DNA from: Terriglobia bacterium
GTDB taxonomy: Bacteria > Acidobacteriota > Terriglobia > Terriglobales > Acidobacteriaceae
Assembly: GCA_020073665.1 (NCBI GenBank)
Contig: JAIQEU010000019.1
Location: forward strand, 1-64,000
Direction: 5' to 3'
DNA length: 64,000 bases
A program made the position numbers and the translations under genes. Shown here piece by piece: positions 1-8,900 of the stretch. The notes below the pieces were generated by a model. That model saw nothing but the letters and a program-made list of their open reading frames with translations. It did no database searches and was not told the origin of the DNA. The first letter of the stretch is position 1. Each line of letters opens with the position of its first letter.

Positions 1-1307
1 TATTTTTCCTTGGTCCCGAAAGGAAGATGAAGTTCGAAGGCCTGGTCCTTGGGCGTGGTCAGGCGCAGCAGGCTGGGATTCAAATCCTGCAAGTCCGATG
101 CTGATGCGTCCACGCACTCCGCCACCAACCGCAGGTCCACCGGGTAATCGATTTTGACGGTGTCGTACAGCGACGGCTTTTCCACCGCCAGGCCTTCCAG
201 GCCGTATTGGGTTGGGTTCTTGGCCATGATGGTCACAGCCACAATGATCGGAACGTAGTTGCGGGTTTCTTTGGGAAGCACGTTGCGCTGGTAGAGTTGC
301 CAGAAATCGGCGTAGCCGGTGCGCTTGACCGCATGCTGCACCGTGCCCGGACCGGAATTGTAGGCCGCCATCGCCAGGTACCAGTCACCGAACTGGTTGT
401 AGAGATCTTTCAAGTGGCGGGCCGCGGCGCGCGTGGCTTTTTCGGGATCCTGGCGCTCGTCTACCCACCAGTTGCGTTCCAGCCCGTAGGCTCGGGCCCG
501 GCTCGACATGAACTGCCACATGCCGCGCGCTCCCGCCCGTGACAGCGCTTGCGGATGGAAACCCGACTCGGCCTGCGCCAGGTAGATCAAGTCCTGGGGA
601 ACGCCTTCGTCTTTCAGGATGTGCCGGATCATGTCCTGATAACGCCCGCTGCGGATCAGCGCATGCTCCAGCGTGCCGCGTCCGCGGGTCGAGAAATAGT
701 TGATGTAGCTGGCCACCTGGTCGGTCATCATCAGCGGCAGGTCAGAGTGAGTGGCTTTCACTTCCAATTCTGCTTTCGCCTTGATGTTGGGATCGACCGG
801 GAAAGTCACTTCGTTGGCTTCGTCGATCGGCGCGGGCTCGGACTTCTGCTCGGTGAAGCCGTCGCCTTGCTGCAAGGCCTGAAGTTCCAAGCCGTTGACG
901 CCGTCCAGCAGGCGGTCGAACTCGCGTTGCAGGCGCTCATCCGAGCGCACCGCGAACGGGCCGCCCAACAGCAGGTTGAATGCGCGATCAAAATTCTGCT
1001 TGGCAGCTTCCAGATGTCCGGCTTTGTAGTTGTCCTGCCCAGCCTGGTATTCGGTTTCGACCTTGGCAATCAGCTCGACGACCGGGTCGGGCTTGGGTGC
1101 AGGCTGAACTTGTGGGACGGCGGCAGGCTTGGTTTCGGCCGGAGTTTGTGTCTGCGGGACTGGGGCCGCTGCGGCAGTCAGCGCAGGCGCGTTGGCCTGG
1201 GCGGCAGGCAGAAGCGCAGCTGACCGCTGCGCCGTCTGGCAGGCAGTACTCGCCAAAGCCAGGGCGATGATTGGCGCGACCAGAGGATAGAGTTTTGCAA
1301 TCCGCAT
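1..1307 (-). CDS. MltD-like membrane-bound lytic murein transglycosylase (3' end off the left edge)
   Basis: Cleaves the glycan strand of peptidoglycan in the periplasm, forming anhydromuramyl ends. My reverse-strand translation starts MRIAKLYPLVAPIIALALAS and reaches an imperfect lipobox (STAC, Cys23), so it is probably a lipoprotein. A Pro/Ala-rich linker and a helical region follow. The SLT domain (about residues 235-345) shows the catalytic Glu in AESGFHPQA, the GARGMWQFM motif and AAYNSGPGTV. The last visible part (DASASDLQDLNPSLLR) matches the region before LysM repeats in MltD proteins; any LysM repeats lie beyond base 1. The ATG at 1305-1307 is the only start that yields a signal peptide. 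Family assignment is firm; substrate detail is inferred. Confidence 0.9.
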   Translation of the reverse strand, partial: MRIAKLYPLVAPIIALALASTACQTAQRSAALLPAAQANAPALTAAAAPVPQTQTPAETKPAAVPQVQPAPKPDPVVELIAKVETEYQAGQDNYKAGHLEAAKQNFDRAFNLLLGGPFAVRSDERLQREFDRLLDGVNGLELQALQQGDGFTEQKSEPAPIDEANEVTFPVDPNIKAKAELEVKATHSDLPLMMTDQVASYINYFSTRGRGTLEHALIRSGRYQDMIRHILKDEGVPQDLIYLAQAESGFHPQALSRAGARGMWQFMSSRARAYGLERNWWVDERQDPEKATRAAARHLKDLYNQFGDWYLAMAAYNSGPGTVQHAVKRTGYADFWQLYQRNVLPKETRNYVPIIVAVTIMAKNPTQYGLEGLAVEKPSLYDTVKIDYPVDLRLVAECVDASASDLQDLNPSLLRLTTPKDQAFELHLPFGTKEK

Positions 1308-1673
1308 ATTTCTCTATGACTTACCGCCGCCAACTCCCAACTCTCCTGCACCGATAGATGCCCAAATCGTACTATTCCTGGATTTGATGGGTCAATCGGC
1401 AATCGGGTGGCCCGGGTTACTTTGGGAACAGGGTGGGCATATTACTCGCGGGAGGGTAGTTTGGCAATCGACTTCGTGGCCAGGTCCCTCTACTTGAATC
1501 GGTGGTTGGTGGAACGAAGTTCCACCGCAGCGTGATTCAGGTCTACCGGTCCTATCCCTCGGAGGATTTTCTTTCTTAATTCTTTGAGAGCTTGTGAGCC
1601 GAGGCGTCGAGAGACGGTCGTCCCGGCATCCACCGTTTCGCAAGAAGCGCGGAGGATGGGGCCCCCCCGGCTT
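1308..1673. other. Intergenic region with a REP-like hairpin
   Basis: No convincing gene. A short perfect hairpin lies at 1508-1526 (GGTGGAAC, loop GAA, GTTCCACC). It resembles the small palindromes also seen at 36406-36423 and 41063-41116. The reverse-strand open frame at 1392-1643 has Arg/Pro-rich, non-protein-like composition and was not accepted. A promoter for the lytic transglycosylase should lie near 1310-1400 but I cannot pick one out. Confidence 0.5.
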
Positions 1674-1844
1674 CTATTTCAGTTTCACGAACAGCAGGAC
1701 GAAGATCGCCCACACGCCAACCGTCACCGGAAACTGAACCAATTGTGCGTCGCGCAGCGAGCCTCCTCTGGGAATCGCGTAGGTAAGGGCAAACATAGCC
1801 AAAGCCGTGAGTATCCCGAGGGCCAGCTTAGTTTTGGAGTTCAT
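1674..1844 (-). CDS. Small two-helix membrane protein
   Basis: A 56-residue hypothetical protein starting MNSKTKLALGILTALAMFAL. Two hydrophobic segments (about residues 6-21 and 38-54) are joined by a short polar loop (PRGGSLRDAQ). It ends in LLFVKLK, a plausible cytoplasmic tail. An upstream in-frame ATG at 1877 would add 11 polar residues; neither start has a clear Shine-Dalgarno sequence, and I chose the one that puts the first helix at the N terminus. I recognise no family. It is a real but tentative call based on protein-like composition and location between two same-strand genes. Confidence 0.5.
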   Translation of the reverse strand: MNSKTKLALGILTALAMFALTYAIPRGGSLRDAQLVQFPVTVGVWAIFVLLFVKLK

Positions 1845-2016
1845 GGTGGGTTTTGTCTCGCTTTCAGCCTTGCCCATTCTGCAAGCTGGGCGGCAGCAGT
1901 CTTGCGACCAGCATCATCCTCGCAAAACCGGAAGAGTGCAACTCCTCAAATGCTACGGGATCATCAACAGGGCAGGGCGCCGGGCGAGAATCTGGGTTAT
2001 TACCGCCGGGGCGGCG

Positions 2017-2808
2017 TTAATCCCGGACTGTGGCGCCTTCCTGTAAGGAGAGCGGGACAGTAACCACGAATTCCGAGTGCGCGGAGTGGCTGCCCTTGCC
2101 GGTTCCGCGGTGGAAGTAGAACGCTCCGGCTTCTGACGATTGGCTGCCGGCCTGGGACTGGCGGCGATCCGATATCTCCGATTCTCTCTGGGCAAGGAAA
2201 TCCTGCAACTGCTGGCGGTCCTGGCGCGACATGCTGGTGAAGCGGATGCCGGTGCCGAAACCGTAGAGGCTGTTCACGACCACTCCCTGGGCCCAGATTT
2301 TTACCTCCCCCAGCCAGAGCGCGATGTTGAGTTCGGTCGAGCGCGGTACGGCCTCGGTGGTCTGCACCGAGCAACCCTCTTCACTGAGGTTGCGGCTGGT
2401 GACCCACATGGGAGTCTGCATGTTCTGCAACCGCAGCTCGGCAGCAACCTCGCACTTGTGGCGCGGGTGTTGGCGGCGGGCGTGGAGTCGCGGGCGCAAG
2501 TAATCGTCGGGCTCGGACGCGGGCAGTTCCGCATCTTCGGAGCGGCTGCCGGTGGGGATACGGGCAAGGCCGAGTCGGTTGCTGTCGTCCTGTCGCCAGA
2601 TCACGCGGAAGCGGCCGGTGTTGCCCTCGCAGCGGATCACCACCACGTCGCCGGGGACGAGGCGGTTGCGCACGCCTTCGAGTAGCGCTCCGTCGCGGCT
2701 GATATTGGCGGTCTGGACGCGTTCAATAAACGCGCAACCCTTGGAATCGGTGCCACAAAGATTGACGATGAGAGGAGTTGCTTCGCGTGATTGCCGGCGG
2801 CTTCCCAT
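2017..2808 (-). CDS. Protein with two PilZ domains (putative c-di-GMP receptor)
   Basis: A 263-residue cytoplasmic protein built of two PilZ-like barrels, a fold that binds cyclic di-GMP. The second domain (about residues 111-205) has the paired signature: an RRQHPRH arginine stretch at 111-117 and RNLSEEG (the D/N-x-S-x-x-G motif) near 139-145. The first domain (about 1-95) has RRQSR at 4-8 and NISRDG at 35-40, an apparent tandem duplication. The C-terminal 55 residues are Ser/Gln-rich and probably disordered. No output domain is fused, so it likely acts by protein contact. A GGGATT stretch upstream of the ATG at 2808 may be the ribosome site. The target is unknown. Confidence 0.8.
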   Translation of the reverse strand: MGSRRQSREATPLIVNLCGTDSKGCAFIERVQTANISRDGALLEGVRNRLVPGDVVVIRCEGNTGRFRVIWRQDDSNRLGLARIPTGSRSEDAELPASEPDDYLRPRLHARRQHPRHKCEVAAELRLQNMQTPMWVTSRNLSEEGCSVQTTEAVPRSTELNIALWLGEVKIWAQGVVVNSLYGFGTGIRFTSMSRQDRQQLQDFLAQRESEISDRRQSQAGSQSSEAGAFYFHRGTGKGSHSAHSEFVVTVPLSLQEGATVRD

Positions 2809-3203
2809 ACTCGGTGAATCCCTCCACGTCGTAGAGCGCGGTCATGCAGCCTTAGCTGGCCGAGGCGCACAGGGCAATTGCTCACCCGGAGGACTTGTGC
2901 CGTCTCGATTACGAAAGTAACCAACGCTGAACGGCTCGAGTTCAACGAACATCTTGTTAGTGCACGTTCGCGACCAAGGCGGCTACATGAGCGCAAGGAC
3001 TTAGCGGGAGAGCGGTGGGAAAATAAGGTGCAACTCGATGCACCGAGGGAAAATTTCTGGCGAGCGGCTGTAGTCTCCGGGTGGTGCGGTGGTTACCTTG
3101 CCCTAAAAACTCGGCCGCGCCGTTTCCGGTGCTTCGGCTCGGTTCAGCCTAGGATCCGGATGCGGCGCGGCCGCAGGCGAGTGCCTTCTCGGCGGCGAAT
3201 CGG
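2809..3203. other. Intergenic region with a long-range inverted repeat
   Basis: No gene supported. An exact 11-base inverted repeat (CGGCCGCGCCG at 3112-3122 and its complement at 3163-3173, 40-base loop) lies just beyond the stop codon of the GcvH-like gene and could act as a weak terminator or RNA 3' structure. The overlapping open frames at 2878-3246 (+) and 2637-2996 (-) are Arg-rich and intrude on neighbouring genes. Confidence 0.4.
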
Positions 3204-3890
3204 CTATGACAGGAAGAATTCCTTCGCCAGCGCGACCCAGTCCTGATCGGGAATCTGCGAGGCGACGTTCTCTACGGCGGCTCCGCCATCCTGCGCCAGC
3301 GCGCCCAACGGCATGGCGCCGGCGAACACCGGCATCTTTCTCTGCAGGCGACTGGCGGACTCCTCCGTCCACCAGCGGGCCAGCGCGCCACCCAGCAGGT
3401 TGCGGAAGTTGGTCTTGGCATCGGGCGACTGCACCGTCAGCAGCCAGCCTTCGCCGTACGGATCTTTCCGCGCCAGCTGAGGATCGCGGACCAGAGCCTC
3501 GTTGATATCGGCAACACTGCCTTCGATCGGCGACACCATGTCAACCGCGACGCCGTCGCGATGAATGGTGCAGACCTTCTGTCCCTGGCGAATCCACTGC
3601 CCGCGTTGCGGCAGGGTGATGCTCTCGAACTTGCCGGCCAGCTTGGCGGCGAAGTCGTCCATGCCCACCCGCACCAGGCTGGGGCTCTCGTTCAATGCCC
3701 AGGTATGGCCGGGATGATAGCGGAGATTCTCCGGTACCCGGAACCCGCCCACCAGACCCGGCGCCAGCCGCGGTGAGCCTTCGCGCTTGGCCACTTGCAG
3801 CGCGGGTTGCAGCACCACTTGCTTGCGACTGTGAAAATGATCGATCAGCAGGAAAGTCACGAAAGTGAAGAGAACCAGTAGGACCGTCAT
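3204..3890 (-). CDS. Membrane-anchored GcvH-like protein lacking the lipoyl lysine
   Basis: A 228-residue protein. Residues 1-16 form an N-terminal membrane helix (MTVLLVLFTFVTFLLID). A glycine-cleavage H-protein fold follows (about 50-155) with recognisable blocks: HPGHTW (59-64), VGMDDFA, LPQRGQ, SPIEGSVADINEAL (120-133) and DPYGEGWL. In genuine H proteins the lipoylated lysine lies seven residues before the SP of the SP-x-x-G block; here that position is Gly113 and no lysine is close. A C-terminal extension of about 65 residues has no match I know. It is therefore probably not a lipoate carrier but a structural or binding derivative at the membrane. No glycine-cleavage genes are nearby. 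Fold call is good; function is unknown. Confidence 0.75.
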   Translation of the reverse strand: MTVLLVLFTFVTFLLIDHFHSRKQVVLQPALQVAKREGSPRLAPGLVGGFRVPENLRYHPGHTWALNESPSLVRVGMDDFAAKLAGKFESITLPQRGQWIRQGQKVCTIHRDGVAVDMVSPIEGSVADINEALVRDPQLARKDPYGEGWLLTVQSPDAKTNFRNLLGGALARWWTEESASRLQRKMPVFAGAMPLGALAQDGGAAVENVASQIPDQDWVALAKEFFLS

Positions 3891-4079
3891 AAGGCACCTC
3901 GTTCGGAGAGCCGTTTACTTCAAGGCCACTCGCCATCTTTAGTAAAGGCAATCGCCGTGCCGAACTCGCGCGATCCCGGGAATTTCTCTCTGGGCGGCGC
4001 GATGTGGTTATTGAATCAGCGAGATGGAGTCGGAGGGACAATCGCGGGCGGAGATTTTCGCTGAAATTCGCAACGCGAT

Positions 4080-4095
4080 TTTGATGCAGATCACA
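4080..4095. promoter_or_regulatory. CRP/FNR-family operator candidate
   Basis: TTTGA-N6-TCACA differs from the CRP consensus TGTGA-N6-TCACA by one base. It also contains TTGAT-N4-ATCAC, one base from an FNR box. It is one of four such sites in non-coding DNA of this window. It lies over 300 bases upstream of the 4406-4434 promoter, so a role there is uncertain; a role for the divergent gene at 3890 is equally possible. Confidence 0.4.
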
Positions 4096-4405
4096 ACAGT
4101 CTCTTGCTCGTGTTTTCAGCGCATCGCGAAAGACAAGACGATTGAACGCTTGATATCAATGGCTTACGAATTTGCTGATGAGTGTTGCAGGTTGCAACAG
4201 GGAATGATGAAGAAGGCAACGGGTCTCGGCGTCTGGACTGCGAAGATCCTGCGTACCGCCTCGCATCTCATCGGTCCTTGGCTTGAAGCGCAGTCCGTAG
4301 GGAGCTGCGTCTCCCAGACTGTCCTACGGCCTGCCATAGTACTAGTGCTCTGATGATCGAGCGGAAGCTGGGAGCCTCGCATTACTTTTGCGTCGGCAGT
4401 TCTGA

Positions 4406-4434
4406 TTGAAACCTGCGAAAAAGACAAGTAAAGT
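4406..4434 (+). promoter_or_regulatory. Sigma-70-like promoter candidate
   Basis: TTGAAA and TAAAGT hexamers are separated by 17 bases. They lie about 55 bases upstream of the ATG at 4489 that begins the exported protein, in the right orientation. Confidence 0.45.
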
Positions 4435-4488
4435 CTTACGAGGTTGCTTCTCCACGGGCTCACCGGCTGGGACAGCATCATCACAACT

Positions 4489-5736
4489 ATGCCAAACAGG
4501 ATACTCCCGATTCTGCTGCTGTTTGCCTCCCTGGGCTACGCCCAGGTTTCGCCATCTCCAGAGGCGTCCTCGCCGTCGCGGGTCTCGGGCGTGGGCTCTT
4601 CGATGCCGGGGGCTGCTTTTGGCAACGGCGTGGGCGTTTACGTTAAGGTCCGGCTCGACGGCAAGGTAAAGGTATCCGCTTTGAAACCGGGCGACGTGGT
4701 CGAAGGCAAGCTGTCACGAACGGTCTATTCGGGCGAACGCGAACTGTTCCCGCAGGGCAGCAGTGTCCGGCTCACGGTGGATAAGCTGGGGCGGCGGCGC
4801 AGGGCACCGAATGATCACTGGCCCTGGGTGGTCAAGCTGTTCACTCCACGGTACGAAACCTATCCGGATTTTCAAGCGGCGACCATCACTCCGCCGACCG
4901 GCGGCGAGACAACCCTGCCAGTGTCCCTGCTCTCCATCGGCGAAGACGTAAAGGTGCAGGCGCAGGCGAAAACCAGGAAGCCGGCGGGGGATGCAGAAGC
5001 AGAGTCGAGCAGCAAGCAAGCCACCGGAACAACTCTGAGGCTGGAAGCCACCGATGCCGGGCCCAGGACTGTGCCTGGCGAAGGCGCTGCTTCTTTCGCG
5101 CCGGACGCGGCAACGCTTGCGGCCGGAACCCAGGCCAAGATCATCCTTCTGGGCGGAGTCAGCGCTTCCAAGAGCCGTCCGGGGGATTCGTTCCAGGCCC
5201 GGTTGGCGGAGCCAGTGCGCCTGGATTCCCGGGTGGTGCTGCCGGAAGGGACCATGTTCGACGGCAATGTGGTGAGCAACACCCGTCCCCGCTGGCTGAG
5301 CCGTTCCGGCTCGTTGCTGCTCCGGTTCACGCAGGTGACGCTGCCGGGCGGAGCGGCCAAGCCGGTGGTGGCCTCGGTCAGTGGCGCCGAGTTGGACCAG
5401 AGATCGCGCACCCGAATTGATCTCGAGGGAAATATGCACGGAGACGGGCCGGGCAAAATCTGGATGCTCATCCACGCCGGGGTGGCGACCGGGATGGCGA
5501 AAGCCATGGATGACGGCACCCAGTTGCTGATCGAAGCGATTGCGTCGTCGGCGACGGACGCCTCCACCGCCGGGACCGCCCGGATCGCCGCCCTCTGCGT
5601 CTCGGGCGTTTTCATGGTGACCCGACACGGAAGGGACGTTGTGTTGCCGCGGTTCACGGAGATGGATATCACCTTTGACCGGCCCTTTTCGTTGTCGGCC
5701 AAGCCGCTGCCGGGCGAAAAAGACTCCACCCGGTGA
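4489..5736 (+). CDS. Exported protein of unknown function with VirB10-like beta segments
   Basis: A 415-residue hypothetical protein. The ATG at 4489 gives a clean signal peptide (MPNRILPILLLFASLGYAQ), so an upstream in-frame start at 4444 is rejected. The body alternates Gly/Pro-rich linkers with beta-rich stretches. Residues near 225-300 (AKIILLGGVSASKSRPGDSF, then LPEGTMFDGNVVS) resemble the barrel part of TrbI/VirB10-like proteins, which set a low-solubility switch such as LARLAEPV and LPEGT. No transmembrane helix follows. It is probably periplasmic or outer-membrane associated. It lies 184 bases before the TonB-dependent receptor, in the same direction, so the two may be co-transcribed. 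Family assignment is tentative. Confidence 0.75.
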   Translation: MPNRILPILLLFASLGYAQVSPSPEASSPSRVSGVGSSMPGAAFGNGVGVYVKVRLDGKVKVSALKPGDVVEGKLSRTVYSGERELFPQGSSVRLTVDKLGRRRRAPNDHWPWVVKLFTPRYETYPDFQAATITPPTGGETTLPVSLLSIGEDVKVQAQAKTRKPAGDAEAESSSKQATGTTLRLEATDAGPRTVPGEGAASFAPDAATLAAGTQAKIILLGGVSASKSRPGDSFQARLAEPVRLDSRVVLPEGTMFDGNVVSNTRPRWLSRSGSLLLRFTQVTLPGGAAKPVVASVSGAELDQRSRTRIDLEGNMHGDGPGKIWMLIHAGVATGMAKAMDDGTQLLIEAIASSATDASTAGTARIAALCVSGVFMVTRHGRDVVLPRFTEMDITFDRPFSLSAKPLPGEKDSTR

Positions 5737-5920
5737 CCCACAATGGGATTCTCCCCATCCCGTACCTATCATGCAGCTTGCTTTCCCCTGCCTCCTGATG
5801 TAAACCAGCGGGATATTCTGGCTCAGCGCGTGCGCACTGGTTGGAAGCTCGCCCACAGGAGGGCTGCTCATTGTGCCGTCTGCCCGCAAAACCTCGCGCG
5901 GGGATCCATTGGGAGAATTT

Positions 5921-8900
5921 ATGACATCGCTGCGGAAGCTCGTCTCACTTGCGTTCATGGTGTTGCTGCTCGCCACTCTCGGCTTCGCCCAGGGTTCGGC
6001 CACGGGCGATTTACGGGTTACGGTGAAAGACCAAAAGGGAAACCTGGTGACCAATGCCACGGTCACGGCGCGTGCCCAGGCCAAGGGCCTGGAGCGGAGC
6101 GTCTCTCAAAACGCGACCGGCGAATACCGGCTGGTCGCGCTGCCGCCGGGCGTTTACACCGTCATGGTCACCGGGCCAGGGTTCGCGAAGTTGGAGGCCC
6201 CGGACCAGATTGTGACGGTCGGCCAGATGAAGGACCTGCCCATGGTTCTTTCGGTGGCGGGCGCGCAGGAGGTTGTCACCGTCAGTTCCGAAGCGGAATT
6301 GGTGGAAACCACGCGCAGTTCCACCACCAACACCATCGAGCAGCGGCGGATTGACAACCTGCCCACCAACGGCCGCAACTACATCAACTTCACGCTTACC
6401 GACTCGCAAGTGTTGCGCGACAACGCGCCCAACATCGGGGCTGCCCCCACGTCGGGGTTGAACTTTGGCGGGCAGCGCGCGCGGGCCAACCTGGTGAACG
6501 TGGATGGTGCGGACGCGGTCGACAACTCGACCAACGGAATCCGCGCGACGGTGTCGCAGGAAGCGGTGCAGGAGTTCCAGATCCAAACCAACGGCTATGC
6601 CGCGGAATACGGCCGCGCCTCCGGGGGAGTGGTAAATATCGTCACCCGCTCCGGGTCCAACGACTTCCATGGCAGTGTGTACGGCTACCTGCGCAACCGC
6701 AACTTTCAAGCCGTGAACCCGTTCAGTACCACGTCGAATCCGGCATACACCCGGGTGCAGGCCGGCGCCGCCTTCGGCGGAGCCATCAAGAAAGACAAGA
6801 CCTTCTACTATTTCTCCTACGAAATTACCCGACGACATGAGACCGGGTTTGCCTCGATCGGTGCTCCTGGCGGAAATTTCGGGCTGGTGCCATTCGACGC
6901 CACCAACATTTTTGCGCCCGGACTAGCGCCTCCGGGAACCTTTACCATCCAAGTCACGCCCACCCAAGCTGCCTTCCTGAGCAACCCACCGCCCCTACCA
7001 CCGGGTGTCTTGCAACAGTACGCATTTGTGGTTGGCGGTTCCTCGGCCATTGCTTTGCGCGGGAGCTATCCAGCCGCCTTCGGTCTTTTGGTCGGGGCTC
7101 CGGGAGGACTTCCGATCCCGGCGAATGGAAGTGATCCCCTGGCACAGTTTCCCAGTTCCTGCAATCCCTTAAACACGACCTGCAACGGCCTGCCCGGATC
7201 TTTCCTAACTCTGGATTCGCAGAAAGGAAACTTTCCCGTATTCGAAGGGACCAGTCTTTATTCCTTGCGCCTGGATCACAATATCAGCAACGACAACCAC
7301 ATCATGCTGCGCGGCAATGTGAGCCCAAGCACGGTCACGGGCATCGAGGTGAACGGCCAAAACCAGACCTTCGGGCAGAACGCCTACTCGCGAACTTCGC
7401 AGCAGACCTATCGCGATTTCGCTATCGTGGGTCAGGACACCTGGACGATCGGCAACAACAAGGTCAACGAATTACGCTTCCAGTACGCCCGTCGAGGGCT
7501 GTCGTACTTTTACTCCAACGCGCCGGGTGGGGGCGACATCTCCGTCAACATCCCGGGATTTGCTTTCTTCGGCCGCGAACCCTACTCCTACATTCGTCGC
7601 ACCGAGGAGCGCTACCAGTTCAGCGACAACTTCTCCTTTACCGCGGGACGCCACGGTATCAAGTTCGGCGGTGACTTCAACTACATCCCGTTGAGCGCCA
7701 TATTCACGGTGAATTACAGCGGCGTGTATGGCTTTGGAGCAGTGGCTCCGATCCCGGGGCTCCCCGAACTCTCGCCGGTTCAGACCTATGGATTCGGTAC
7801 TCCTAGCACGTTGGTGCAGGGAATCGGCAACCCGAACGATTCCTTCACCAATAAACCGCTGGGATTCTATTTGCAGGATGCGTGGCGGGTGCGACCCAAC
7901 CTCACTCTGAATCTGGGCGTGCGCTACGATGTGGAATTTCCGCCCAACCTGGCGGCCCCGACCGGCCTTGCGCTTTCGGCCTATAACCAGCTGGGCCTGC
8001 AAAAAGGTATTCAGACCGACACCAACAATGTTCAACCTCGAGTCGGTATCGCGTGGGATCCCAAGGGTGACGGCAAGTCGGTCTTCCGCGCCTCCTACGG
8101 GATCTTCTATGATCACCCGCTGCTCGGTCTCTACTTCCTGGGGGATGCTTCTGACGGCTCCAAGAGCGGGCAACTGCTGTTTGCCGGAGCCGCGCCGTGT
8201 GATGGTTCGGCGGTGGGCAGCCCTGGGAACCTGAACGCGACCAACATCTTTCAAGGGATCCTGGGTACGGCTGGCTGTCTGCCGGGCATCGAGGCGATCA
8301 CCGGCTACCAGCAGACGTCCGCCGATGGCACGCCGAACCCGCAGCGTTTCGATCCTTTCTTCCCCAACTCGGTGTTCAACAACCAGAATTACCTGAACCC
8401 GGCTACGTTCTTCCCGCTGGCGTTCCAACCGTTCGGGTATCCGCAGTCGAAAAACTTTGTTTACGCGTACTCGCAACAAATAAATTTTGCGTTTGAACAC
8501 GATCTGGGCAACGGGCTCTCGATAAGCCTGGCCTACAACTTCAACGGCGGTCGCCACATCAACCGCCCGATCAATGCCAACACCACCCGCGGAGACTTCC
8601 TGCTCAACAACTGGCGGGCAGCGTTCACTGACCCCAGTTCAAATGCCTCCGCCGGACCTCTGCAAGTGGGCGCGGTCATCGACGCCACGCATTTCCCCTG
8701 CAATCCCACGCCGCCTTCGGGCACGCCCTGGGTGTCCGCGGCCCTGATGAATTTCTTCCGGCCTTCGGGGCTCAATCCGGCTATCGCGCTGGCGCTTTTG
8801 AGCAACCCCCTCACCGCTCCCTGCGTGGGTTTGGCCCAGAACATTCTTCACACCCTGCCGGGCTTCAATGCGGCCTGTGATCCAACTTCGCCGACGCTGG

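Larger units (their letters stand above)
3891..4488. other. Intergenic region with a CRP/FNR-type site and a promoter
   Basis: Divergent spacer between the GcvH-like gene and the exported protein. It holds a CRP-like palindrome at 4080-4095, a perfect 10-base palindrome TTGATATCAA at 4150-4159 and a sigma-70-like promoter at 4406-4434. An open frame on the plus strand at 4024-4353 has mixed composition and no clear ribosome site; I do not accept it as a gene. Confidence 0.5.

Noticed and set aside
4024-4353. Open frame of 109 codons on the plus strand
   Set aside because: No ribosome site, no family pattern, and its span holds the CRP-like site; codon use is not protein-like.
4714-6084. 456-codon antisense frame
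   Set aside because: Arg/Gly/Pro-rich shadow over the exported protein and the receptor start.
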